Assembly (NCBI RefSeq): GCF_003751385.1
Contig: NZ_RJVA01000015.1
Coordinates: forward strand, 19,998 to 83,997
Direction of reading: 5' to 3'
DNA: 64,000 nucleotides
Source: Desulfosoma caldarium
GTDB lineage: Bacteria > Desulfobacterota > Syntrophobacteria > Syntrophobacterales > DSM-9756
The notes under the pieces are model-generated. The model had not been told where the DNA came from and made no database searches. It saw nothing but the letters and a program-made list of their open reading frames with translations. A program made the translations under genes and the position numbers. Below are positions 17,604 through 25,081 of the stretch, piece by piece (the stretch's first letter is position 1; each line of letters starts with the position of its first letter).

Positions 17604-18070
17604 GACAAACCTCCCGTGCCGTCTCCCGAGGTGTGCGGTCGAACCACCAGAACCGGCTTCTTGGCGTTTCGAACCACGCGTTCAGCCACACTGCCGAAGG
17701 GAAAGTGTCCTTTGAGCCCGTGGCTGGTGAGCACCACCAAATCGATGTCTTCGTCATCTATGGTTTGGAGGATCTTTCTTGCCGGATCTCCCCCGAGCAC
17801 GAGCCGTCGAAACCTTGGGCATCCCTGCAAATGTTCACGACACAAGGCGTCCAGTCGATCTTCCGCTTCCTTGACAATCCACTGATGAAAGGCCTCCAGA
17901 TGCTTTCGCCCCCACTCGCCATACCAGGGCTCATGCCCTGACATATCTTCGACCACAAACAGAAGAAACACCTCCGAGCCGAACTTACCCGCCAGATCCA
18001 GCACGTAAGGTAAGGCAGCTGACGAACTCTTGGAAAGATCCGTCGGCCAGAGAATTTTGTTGACTTTCAT
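17600..18070 (-). CDS. universal stress protein (UspA family)
   Basis: 156 residues, near the family's usual length. The N-terminus KILWPTDLSKSS and the ATP-binding loop G-LKG-HFPFGS-VAERVV match the G-x2-G-x9-G-S pattern of nucleotide-binding UspA proteins, with VVLTSHG before it and PVLVV after it. Soluble, cytoplasmic, alpha/beta fold, usually dimeric. First gene of a two-gene operon with the Asp-type ferredoxin, so it probably responds to redox or energy stress. It is divergent from the IF-2-like gene across a 149-base promoter region. Confidence 0.88.
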   Translation of the reverse strand: MKVNKILWPTDLSKSSSAALPYVLDLAGKFGSEVFLLFVVEDMSGHEPWYGEWGRKHLEAFHQWIVKEAEDRLDALCREHLQGCPRFRRLVLGGDPARKILQTIDDEDIDLVVLTSHGLKGHFPFGSVAERVVRNAKKPVLVVRPHTSGDGTGGLS

Positions 18071-18219
18071 GGCGGCCTCCTTTGCATTAAGTCGAACTTT
18101 TGATCTAAAACTAAGCGTGTTCAGAAGGGATCACAAGAGGCGGTGAGACGCTGCTTAGAAGCTGGACCGTCGCCGATGAGGTTTGAAGCCCGCCGCGGCG
18201 CTCGGGAGGGTTAATGAAA

Positions 18220-18912
18220 ATGCCTGAGCATAAAGCAAAAAAGTCTTCCGGGAAGAGCAAAGAAAAAGCCATCGCCAAATCCCCTGTCCAGAGCACAGCT
18301 CAGCACCCTGCTCTTGAGGTGGTCATCAAGGCGGACACGGTGGGCACTTGTGAAGCTCTCGAAGCGGCGCTGGGAAAAATCGCTTCAGAGGGGAGGCGCA
18401 TCAAGATCATTCACCGCGGTGTCGGCGAGGTCTCCAAGTCCGATGTTCTAATGGCGGCCACGGCAAGCCACCTGGTTCTAGGACTTGGGGTGGGCTTGGG
18501 ACCTAAGGTGGGCATGGTGGCCCGAGACATGGGTGTGGACATTCTGCTCTCTGATGTGATTCACGATCTGGTGGCCGCCCTGGCGGCCCGCGTGTCGCCA
18601 GCTTCGGAGGCAGCGAGCGGCCCGACGACGTCGGGAAAGATTCTGGGCCAAGGCACAATCATCGCCCTTTTCAAGAGCAGTCGGCACGGGATCATCATCG
18701 GGTGCCACATCACCGAGGGCATGTTTCGAGTGGGCGCTCCTTTCCGCGTCATTTCAGCCATGGGCCCCGTGTATTCCGGCGTCATTCAATCCATGCAAAT
18801 CGACCGAAAACCCGTCCAGGAAGCCGTCAAGGGCCGTCAGGTCGGGATCAAGATCCCCGACTGGAAAGGCGCCCGCCTGCATGATCTGGTGGAAGTGTAT
18901 GAAAAGAGCTGA
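18220..18912 (+). CDS. GTPase-less IF-2-like protein (domains 3 and C2 only)
   Basis: 230 residues from the ATG at 18220, 9 bases after GGGAGGG; an ATG 6 bases earlier is too close to that site. After a Lys/Ser-rich tail (1-30), residues 32-130 match IF-2 domain 3: VVIKADTVGTCEALEAAL, IIHRGVGEVSKSDVLMA. Residues 140-230 match the IF-2 C2 barrel, which in IF-2 binds fMet-tRNA: GIIIGCHITEGMFRVG and VYSGVIQSMQ. The G domain (GHVDHGKT, NKxD) is absent, so it cannot be a GTP-driven initiation factor. It overlaps the methyltransferase gene by 14 bases. Possible ribosome or tRNA regulator; function unknown. Confidence 0.85.
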   Translation: MPEHKAKKSSGKSKEKAIAKSPVQSTAQHPALEVVIKADTVGTCEALEAALGKIASEGRRIKIIHRGVGEVSKSDVLMAATASHLVLGLGVGLGPKVGMVARDMGVDILLSDVIHDLVAALAARVSPASEAASGPTTSGKILGQGTIIALFKSSRHGIIIGCHITEGMFRVGAPFRVISAMGPVYSGVIQSMQIDRKPVQEAVKGRQVGIKIPDWKGARLHDLVEVYEKS

Positions 18913-19552
18913 CAAAGCCAAAGATGATTACGGCACGATTTCACGCGTCTACCACCTGGTGGATGTGGTGTTGGAGGGGTGCCGCAATGGCATGACACGT
19001 GCCCTTCAGCGGCGCGAGCTTTCCAGAGTCTTGGATGTGGGGTGCGGAACGGGTACGCAGGTGGTCAAGCTTCGTGCTGCAGGTCTGCGCGCCGTGGGTA
19101 TTGACATCTCCGCGGCCATGCTTTGTCGCGCCCGAGCCAGGGAGCGTGCAGGCACATCCTCCTTTGTCCTTGGTGACGCTCTTCGGCTTCCATTTCCTGA
19201 CCAAGCGTTTGACGCTCTCGTCTTTTCTTTCGCCCTTCATGAAAAACCCCATCCGCAACGCCTGGCCATGTTGGCCGAAGGGCGCCGTGTCTTGAACTCT
19301 GGCGGCCTCGTGGTGGTCTTAGACTATGTCCGCCCCAATGACAGGCGTGCTCGACTTGCGGCCGGATTCCTGGCGTGCATTGAACGCATGGCAGGACGCG
19401 TCCATTACCGTGCCTTTAGGGATTACATGCAACGGGGCGCCGCCGATGGGGTGCTCACCGCCGCCGGCCTTCGGCTCATGTCCCGCACCCTTTGGCTTCA
19501 GGGCACGGTGGGGCTTTTTGAAGGCCGGTGGGAAACCCCGTCTTCAGGGTGA
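18899..19552 (+). CDS. class I SAM-dependent methyltransferase
   Basis: 217 residues from the ATG at 18899, within the end of the IF-2-like gene (14-base overlap), indicating translational coupling. Motif I is VLDVGCGTGTQVVKL, the acidic residue of motif II is in VGIDISAAML, and GDALRLPFPDQAFDALVFSF carries motifs III-IV, the Methyltransf_11 pattern. The C-terminal half has a helix-rich cap. The substrate cannot be inferred; similar small-molecule or quinone-type methyltransferases share this shape. Coupling with an IF-2-like gene makes a translation-related substrate worth testing. A promoter-like sequence follows its stop directly. Confidence 0.85.
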   Translation: MKRADKAKDDYGTISRVYHLVDVVLEGCRNGMTRALQRRELSRVLDVGCGTGTQVVKLRAAGLRAVGIDISAAMLCRARARERAGTSSFVLGDALRLPFPDQAFDALVFSFALHEKPHPQRLAMLAEGRRVLNSGGLVVVLDYVRPNDRRARLAAGFLACIERMAGRVHYRAFRDYMQRGAADGVLTAAGLRLMSRTLWLQGTVGLFEGRWETPSSG

Positions 19553-19553
19553 T

Positions 19554-19579
19554 TTGACAGGCATCATGTCAGCTATAAT
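19554..19579 (+). promoter_or_regulatory. promoter-like element before the candidate RNA
   Basis: A perfect TTGACA (19554-19559) and a perfect TATAAT (19574-19579) are 14 bases apart, shorter than the usual 16-18. The spacer makes an inverted repeat TGACA...TGTCA around the -35, a possible operator. It lies directly after a stop codon and before the structured stretch at 19583. Confidence 0.4.
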
Positions 19580-19582
19580 TCC

Positions 19583-19770
19583 GGGCCTGCCGCCCGCCCC
19601 AATCCAAAGGGTCAGCGCTTCTTCTGAGGGACGGCGTCTGCGTGGTCCGAAAATCATGAGCGGCCACAAGGGCCGCCCCTCCAAGCCCAGAAGCCATTCG
19701 CCCAACCGATGTCGGCCTCAAACCCGCCGAGCAAAGGTGCTGACAAGGCGGGGGAACGAAAGGCCCCATA
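19583..19770 (+). ncRNA. candidate structured RNA, long hairpin of 6S-like shape
   Basis: Five perfect arms of 6 bp nest in strict order: GGGCCT 19583-19588 with AGGCCC 19761-19766; CCCGCC 19593-19598 with GGCGGG 19747-19752; GTCAGC 19611-19616 with GCTGAC 19739-19744; GCTTCT 19617-19622 with AGAAGC 19689-19694; GCGGCC 19660-19665 with GGCCGC 19671-19676. Length (about 188), single-hairpin architecture and the consensus -10 just upstream resemble 6S RNA, but no 6S sequence motif was recognised and no U-run terminator is clear. No protein is encoded here. Confidence 0.4.
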
Positions 19771-19875
19771 GAAGCCGATCGCTCTCCCAAAGAGGGGTGC
19801 AGCGCCTTGCCAGCAGGCCATGGGTTCGTGAAGGTCTTGGCGACGGGCCTTTTGCTCCCCTTGGAAAACACGACG

Positions 19876-21780
19876 TTAAAGGCCGAGCTTTTGGCGATTC
19901 TTTTCAATGTGCGCCAGGAGCGCATCGGCAGCTTCCTGGGCATCTGGGTTGACGTTGAGCAGACCTCCGGTCACGTCCGTGAGATCCTCGGTGAGCAGCT
20001 TCACCAGATTGGGCGCTCCCGTGACGTTGGGCACAGGATTCACATAGGTGTAGAGCCCAAAAGCCAAGGCAAAGATGGCATCGATGGTGGCCTTTTGTTC
20101 CATGTATTCCGGGGCGCAGGCCACCACGGGAAGATCGGGAATGGGAACCCCTCCAAGCGCCTGGGAGATCGCAGCCACCAAATCCGCGCAGCGGCCCGTG
20201 TCCGTGCAGGTGCCATAGCTGAGAACCGGCGGCACCCCTAGAGCTTCACAGACCGCCTTGAGGCCCGGGCCCGCCAGAGCCTTGGCTTCGGGAAGACACA
20301 GTCCGGCCACTTGCAGAGCCGCATTGCCACAGCCCATGGACAACACGAGGATGTCTCGCTTGATGAGTTCCTTGGCCATGCGCACGCTGTGCACATCTTG
20401 GCCGGAATCCCTCAGAGTGGTGCAGGAGACGAATCCTGCCACACCACGAATGGCGCCATCCTTGATAGCCTTGAGCAGAGGGTCCAGAGACCCGCCCAGG
20501 GCCTCGAGGATGCTTTCCGTGGAAAAGCCCACCACCGCTTCACCGAGCCGCAGGCCGGTCACCGGTTCGACACCCTTTCGCCGCTCAGGGAAGTTTTCAA
20601 TGGCCATGGTCAGAAGGGTCGCGGCCTGTTCGGCCGCCTTTTCCGGCACGTAATCCAGACGATCCGTTATGCCTTCAAAGGCGACGAGATCACTGACTGG
20701 AATGAGTTTGAAGTGATACTTCTGCGCGTACAGGGGATCAATGGGCATGGAACAGTTCATGTCGCAGGCAAAGAGATCCACGCAACCGCTGGCCAAGACC
20801 GCCTCCTGCATGATCCAGTTGCCCGTAAAGCCGTAAAAGGCCTCGTCCATGGTCCAGCGCTGAATCATTTCCTGGCCCGTTTCGATGGAGGCCACAACCC
20901 GCAGGCCCTTGGCTCCTGCGGCTCTGGCCTTTTGTTGCCATTCGGGCTGGCGAGCCAGTTGGACCATGGCAAAACCCAGAAAGGGCTCATGGCCGTTGGG
21001 AAGCACGTTCACGTAGTCGGGGTCCAGCACGCCTAAGTCCACGCGCATGCGATGGGGCCTGGGAATGCCAAAGAGCACGTCCTGGCAGTCTTCGTTGACA
21101 ATCTGGCTCTGATACGCCATGGCCACGGACATGCGCATGGCCTTGAGGGCCAGACTCACATAATAGCCGTCCACGTTGGTGAGGCAGGAACTGGTGGCGC
21201 GCAGCATCTCGCCGTAGATGCCTCCCGGAAAGATATCCAACTTCTTCCACAGGGCCTGGCGGTCCGGCGGAGCCAGGCGGGCCACAATGTCACTGGGTTC
21301 ATGGGCCGGCTTGTTGAAATCGTGCTGGGCAAAATCACACAGGCGCAACGCCGTCTCTTCCGCCGACCCCGAGGTGTCCACGCCCAGGCGCTCCGCAAAC
21401 GCTTTTAGCTTCTGCGGCTCCGCCAGCCCAAAAGGGGTTCGGCCTTGAGCCGTGGCCCGCAGGGTGCGCAAGGTCTGTTCCGTGTGATAATGGTAAGTGG
21501 AGGCGCCCAAGACATTGCGCAGCACCATCATGCGCATGGCCATGCCGTCCGCCTTGATGCCGCATACACCCCGCTTGTCCTTTTCCGCATCAGCTCGACA
21601 CGGCCCATTGGAGCATAGATCACAGCGTACACCCCCCATGCAAAAAGGACAACGCTTGTCCGGATCGTTGCCGAGCCCCTGGGCCGCATACCGGTCCCAG
21701 ATGTTGGTCATCTCGTCGCGCCGAATCCGATCCACCATGGTCTGCACCGACACGTGGTACGACAATCGTTCCTTTTCCAT
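19876..21780 (-). CDS. cooS: anaerobic Ni-Fe carbon monoxide dehydrogenase, catalytic subunit
   Basis: 634 residues, the usual length; ATG with GGAGGAAGG. N-terminal cluster cysteines are C44, C47, C53, C56, C61 and C73 (D and B clusters). C-cluster ligands by comparison with Carboxydothermus CODH II: H264 (NGHEP), C343 (DMNC), C453 (VSCTT), C484 (SMGCG), C525 (SYGTC), and the catalytic Lys563 (EQKA). The position of ligand Cys295 in that enzyme is Glu300 here (VVASIETGQE; usual CCTGNE). CooS oxidises CO to CO2 in the cytoplasm and passes electrons to ferredoxin. There is no cooF, cooC or acsB adjacent. Divergent from tetR. The Cys-to-Glu change may alter the cluster or its function. Confidence 0.93.
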   Translation of the reverse strand: MEKERLSYHVSVQTMVDRIRRDEMTNIWDRYAAQGLGNDPDKRCPFCMGGVRCDLCSNGPCRADAEKDKRGVCGIKADGMAMRMMVLRNVLGASTYHYHTEQTLRTLRATAQGRTPFGLAEPQKLKAFAERLGVDTSGSAEETALRLCDFAQHDFNKPAHEPSDIVARLAPPDRQALWKKLDIFPGGIYGEMLRATSSCLTNVDGYYVSLALKAMRMSVAMAYQSQIVNEDCQDVLFGIPRPHRMRVDLGVLDPDYVNVLPNGHEPFLGFAMVQLARQPEWQQKARAAGAKGLRVVASIETGQEMIQRWTMDEAFYGFTGNWIMQEAVLASGCVDLFACDMNCSMPIDPLYAQKYHFKLIPVSDLVAFEGITDRLDYVPEKAAEQAATLLTMAIENFPERRKGVEPVTGLRLGEAVVGFSTESILEALGGSLDPLLKAIKDGAIRGVAGFVSCTTLRDSGQDVHSVRMAKELIKRDILVLSMGCGNAALQVAGLCLPEAKALAGPGLKAVCEALGVPPVLSYGTCTDTGRCADLVAAISQALGGVPIPDLPVVACAPEYMEQKATIDAIFALAFGLYTYVNPVPNVTGAPNLVKLLTEDLTDVTGGLLNVNPDAQEAADALLAHIEKNRQKLGL

Positions 21781-21845
21781 ACCCTTCCTCCATGATAAGA
21801 AAGCCCTGGCCGTGGGGCGCAGGCAAGGTTCGCGCGCCGCCGTGA

Positions 21846-21863
21846 AGTGAAATTTGCTTCACT
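21846..21863. promoter_or_regulatory. palindromic operator GTGAA-N6-TTCAC, copy B
   Basis: The inverted repeat AGTGAA-atttgc-TTCACT is centred in the 137-base cooS-tetR intergenic region, where it could control both genes. The same arms and spacing recur at 10457-10474. Confidence 0.6.
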
Positions 21864-21917
21864 CATTGGAGCTCATGAGAAAAAAAACGTCAAGGGGTGG
21901 ATCGGAAAGGTTGTTTT

Positions 21918-22556
21918 ATGGCCCCACGTAAAGTGAAAGACAATTCTACTTCGAGAAAAGCTTCCCCAACCGCCTGGGGGCGTGGGGGGCGCCGTCAGGA
22001 AATCGCAGAGGCGGCGTTGCGCCTCGTCAATCGTGAGGGTTTGAAGCGACTCAATGTGTCACGTTTGGCCCGAGAACTAGGCGTGGTGCCGTCGGCGCTC
22101 TACCGCCATTATGCCAACAAAGACGCCATTCTTGATGCGGTCTTGGAGCTTGTGGGGGAGCGTCTTGCAGAACACGTGGATCAAGTGCGGCGGGAACACT
22201 TTTCGTCCCTGGCCCGTCTGGATGCCCTGCTGGCGCAGCATGTCTTCTTTATCACGTCCCATCAGGCCCTTCCTCGAATCCTTTTTTCCGAGGAGATCAT
22301 TGGCGATGCCGAGCAAAGGCGAGCTCGGCTGGGCGAAATCATTCACGCTCACGTCATGCGCATTGCGGCCATCATTCAGGAAGGGCAGCAGGACGGGGAA
22401 CTGCGCTCCGACGTGCCGGCGGAAGCCGCTGCCGTTATGTTTCTGGGTATTGTGCAGCCCGCCGCCATTCTGTGGCATGTGAGTGGCGGGCGTTTTGACT
22501 TTTCCGAACATGCCCGTACGGCCTGGAAACTCTATCGACAGTGCCTGAAGCCATAA
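21918..22556 (+). CDS. TetR-family transcriptional regulator
   Basis: 212 residues from the ATG at 21918, with GGAAAGG 7 bases upstream. An N-terminal helix-turn-helix covers about residues 20-68: RQEIAEAALRLVNREGLKRL, then VSRLARELGVVPSALYRHYANKDAIL, the TetR signature. The C-terminal ligand domain contains FITSHQALPRILFSEEIIGD, a pattern seen in the TetR_C_33-like group. It is divergent from cooS with a palindrome between them, so it most likely autoregulates and controls cooS; the matching palindrome before the 10219 ferredoxin suggests a small regulon. Confidence 0.88.
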   Translation: MAPRKVKDNSTSRKASPTAWGRGGRRQEIAEAALRLVNREGLKRLNVSRLARELGVVPSALYRHYANKDAILDAVLELVGERLAEHVDQVRREHFSSLARLDALLAQHVFFITSHQALPRILFSEEIIGDAEQRRARLGEIIHAHVMRIAAIIQEGQQDGELRSDVPAEAAAVMFLGIVQPAAILWHVSGGRFDFSEHARTAWKLYRQCLKP

Positions 22557-22587
22557 AAAAGGACCGCCGCATGCACGGCAGTCCTTG
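22555..22587. terminator. hairpin terminator between convergent genes
   Basis: AAGGAC-C-GCCG-CATGCA-CGGC-A-GTCCTT forms a long stem with one mismatch at 22559-22586. The A-run on its left becomes a U-run on the minus strand, so it mainly ends the 22614 gene. Confidence 0.75.
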
Positions 22588-22613
22588 ACTCGGTGCCTTT
22601 TAGAACCTCGCCT

Positions 22614-23669
22614 TTATTCCTCGTCGACGATGCTTTCTTTCAGAGCGCGCAGGGTCGGCACGGGAACGGGCAGAAGAATGTTGCGGTCGGGATTGTACAT
22701 CATGCGATAGGAAAACCCACGGTTTCCCTGGGATTCCATGACGCTCCAGCCTCGCACGAGGTACGGGCACGCGTCGTTGAAGCAAATGTACATAAACTCA
22801 TTGTCCCATTCGGTAAAGGGCGTCTGAGGAACCCTCCACTTTTTCATGCGCTCTCCACAGTGTGGGCATTGGAGGGTTTTCGCCACATGGCGCTTCCTTT
22901 GTTCAACCTCCTCAGCCGACTTCGCCTCACCTGCATTCAACGCCACGACAGGCCTTGGGCGTCGCCCTTTGGGCACCCCCTTTTTTTCAGCCCACATGGC
23001 GTAGACGGGATCGCTGGGAAGGCCCAGATGGGCATACTTATCGTCGGCAGGGCGTGGTTTACCCTTGGAGATGGCCAGGTGAGTCTTTTCGAATTCCGGC
23101 ACGCTGGCAAAAAAATCTTCCACCAAAAAGATGCGTTCTTCTTCGCTGCTTTCCTTCCAGATTTTGACGGCCTTTTGAGGAAACATGCGGTTGGAAAAAA
23201 TCACCAGAAACATGCCCCCAGGTTTGAGGATCCGCGCCACCTCAGCAAAAACCCGAAAGGGCTGCGTCATGTAGTCCACTGAGACCGTATTCAGGACCAC
23301 GTCAAAGGTGTTGTCGGCGAAGGGAAGCCGAGGATTGGCGTTGAGGTCGTGAAGCACGTAGCGACTGAGCGCCTTGTTGGACTTCAGTTCGTTGACGTTG
23401 AGCCCCAAGCCCACCACTTCAGCGGGCTGCACCGTAGCGGGAATGTGGGAATCCCATCCCGCCATGAGATCCAGAATCACCGGTTGATCCTCGATGATTA
23501 GGGTACCGATGATCTGTTCCACCGTCTCCAGGGCGACGCGATCCAAATGAGAAACAAAGCGATCCGTTTGATAAAAGACCGCATCGTCCGTCTCATCGAC
23601 TCTTTGAAAGGCGTCTTCCGTGTAGACCCATTGCTGGACCTTCTCCTGCATTGCGTTTCTTTCGACCAT
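22614..23669 (-). CDS. methyltransferase-like protein with C-terminal zinc ribbon
   Basis: 351 residues from the ATG at 23669, with AGGAG 6 bases upstream; the frame is open further upstream without a site. Residues 60-190 match a methyltransferase-like family whose motif I reads ILDLMAGWDSHIP instead of the usual glycine-rich loop, followed by VVGLGLNVNEL, LHDLNANPRLPFADNTFDV and VLNTVSVDYMTQP. Residues 265-320 carry CPHCGERMKKW and ICFNDACPYLVRGW, four cysteines spaced like an ogr/Delta-type zinc finger. Catalysis is uncertain because of the altered motif I. Unlinked to its neighbours. Confidence 0.75.
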   Translation of the reverse strand: MVERNAMQEKVQQWVYTEDAFQRVDETDDAVFYQTDRFVSHLDRVALETVEQIIGTLIIEDQPVILDLMAGWDSHIPATVQPAEVVGLGLNVNELKSNKALSRYVLHDLNANPRLPFADNTFDVVLNTVSVDYMTQPFRVFAEVARILKPGGMFLVIFSNRMFPQKAVKIWKESSEEERIFLVEDFFASVPEFEKTHLAISKGKPRPADDKYAHLGLPSDPVYAMWAEKKGVPKGRRPRPVVALNAGEAKSAEEVEQRKRHVAKTLQCPHCGERMKKWRVPQTPFTEWDNEFMYICFNDACPYLVRGWSVMESQGNRGFSYRMMYNPDRNILLPVPVPTLRALKESIVDEE

Positions 23670-23885
23670 GCCTCGCTCCTTTCCATGTGCGGACAACAAC
23701 CTGTCGGGGTTTGTCCGCTCTTGAAAAAAACCACTCTGAGCAGACATGGCAAGAGGGTTTAGGAAAAATACAGGCCCAGATCGTTTGAAAGTTCAGTTTT
23801 TTTGAGAAACCGCGTCAAGGCGCGCACATTCCGTGCGGGCGTTCTTGTTATTCGGACCTAAAGCGAGCGATTTAAGCGCAAGAAA

Positions 23886-23915
23886 ATCTCACCTCATGGA
23901 CTATTGAGGTGGGAT
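23886..23915. repeat. REP-like palindromic hairpin
   Basis: ATCTCACCTC and GAGGTGGGAT pair over 10 positions with one G-U pair and a 10-base loop. It lies next to the remnant of a REP-associated tyrosine transposase, whose usual substrate is this type of palindrome. No second copy was noticed in the window. Confidence 0.4.
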
Positions 23916-23972
23916 TGTAGCCAGATCGGGCGCATCCCATACCGCGCAACAGCAACCCAAAAGGTAGAAGCA

Positions 23973-24277
23973 TCACAATGACGCGTGCCACACCCACGAC
24001 AAAAAGGCACAGCATGATTGGACGGCATTGATGCGTTTTGTGGTCACGCATTTGAATTGACCGATGTTTACGTCAATGGAATGGGACGCCGGACCGTTTG
24101 GTGGCCTCGTCGGGGCGCCCCCCGGGTCACCCCGACGGTATTCGCAATCCAAGTGATGCCGTGCGCATGATTGGGCATGCCCACAAATTCGTGTTCGTCC
24201 AACCGTAGTGATGTGCGGGTAGACGCCGAGGCGAACCACTCCTCGCGCGCAATTTTTCCGGCGTCATCTGACCGCAT
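23973..24277 (-). pseudogene. REP-associated tyrosine transposase (Y1/RAYT) remnant
   Basis: The first frame (24277 to about 24100) reads DDAGKIAREEWFA and HEFVGMPNHAHGITWI, the HUH motif region of IS200-like/RAYT transposases. After a frameshift, the second frame reads NGPASHSIDVNIGQFKCVTT then KRINA, the family's QFKSAVTKRIN-like segment. The N-terminal strand before DDAG is missing because the remnant abuts another pseudogene at 24278, and the catalytic tyrosine region is not found. Nonfunctional. Confidence 0.65.
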
Positions 24278-24577
24278 TTATCCATTCAGCCCTTCGCTGA
24301 CCTTAAAATGCCGGGCAATCGCCTGGAAGGGGCCGTGGTCAAGGGAGGCGGGTTTCCAGAACTTGTTTATCTCATCATCGGGCACGAGAAATTCGGCAAC
24401 GATGCGGCTGCACGCTTGCTCAATTTTCTCTTTGGTAGCCTGCAAGGTATGTAGGTCTAGTGCAGTACTGCTGCCGAGCTAAACGTGTACCAGCTCATGA
24501 GCCTGCGTAAACATCTAAGCCGCTTTACCATCAGCTCCACTGATAAAGACGAGCGGCGCGTCATCACCCACTAAAAC
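24278..24577 (-). pseudogene. ImmA/IrrE-family metallopeptidase remnant
   Basis: One minus-strand frame gives APLVFISGADGKAA, stop, MFTQAHELVHV, stop, LGSSTALDLHTLQ, then KIEQACSRIVAEFLVPDDEI and NKFWKP, and ends at TAA. The zinc site HExxH (HELVH) and the downstream C-x-RIVAEFLVP block are diagnostic of ImmA/IrrE proteins. The two in-frame TAG codons flank the HELVH segment at the positions of conserved residues, showing decay by point mutation rather than frameshift. The N-terminal half and the usual HTH partner are missing. ImmA proteins cleave phage or ICE repressors, so this is probably a relic of a mobile element or toxin-antitoxin-like locus. Confidence 0.7.
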
Positions 24578-24589
24578 AAAATGACGTAA

Positions 24590-24738
24590 ATTTGACGATA
24601 CACGAAACATCAGCGCTCATCCGCAAAAAAGTCACAGTCAGTACCTAAAAGATGGCCATCGGCGTGCCAAAATCGACGCTTCGATGGTCAGGGAGACGAT
24701 CGTCAGCTCTGTCTTGCGCCGGAATCGCTCAAATTAGG
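24590..24738. repeat. 150-bp dispersed repeat, copy 2
   Basis: Direct repeat of 509-658 (details there). It sits immediately upstream, in minus-strand sense, of the ImmA/IrrE remnant. Its minus-strand frame ends TIEASILARRWPSF before a stop, as in copy 1. Confidence 0.75.
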
Positions 24739-25081
24739 TCGGAAATATCGGGCGCACACAAGGAACTGTCCTCACGAGAGTGAGGGACCGTCCGTGGTAT
24801 CGAAGAGACCACATCCTCGCGAAAATCTTTGGACCGGCACACAATGTGACTTCAGCATTGTACAATGGCCGAACGGCGCGATGTTTTTGATCGTCCCGCG
24901 ATCATGGTCTTTCGGGTCATCGTGTCGCGGCGAGCACCGCTTCTGCAAAGTGAAAAGGCCATTTATGAAGCTCCCGTGAGACAATGGGACCCATTGCGAC
25001 GCCGGTATGGATGGGCTCAACGCTTTGGCTGCAGCCTTTGCCCTTCTTGTTATCCCGCTAAGGACCGGGAAACTTGTGCGA

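Larger units (their letters stand above)
23670..25081. other. 1.4-kb decayed region without an intact gene
   Basis: Holds a hairpin, two gene remnants and the second 150-bp repeat copy, listed separately. From 23670 to 23885 nothing was recognised. From 24739 to 25081 there is a small inverted repeat near 24762-24790 (ggaactgtcctca...gagggaccgtcc) and no supported gene. The density of remnants marks this as a former insertion hot spot. Confidence 0.6.

Noticed and set aside
19660..19676. GCGGCC-ACAAG-GGCCGC as an isolated terminator
   Set aside because: No T-run follows; it nests as the apical stem of the larger candidate RNA.
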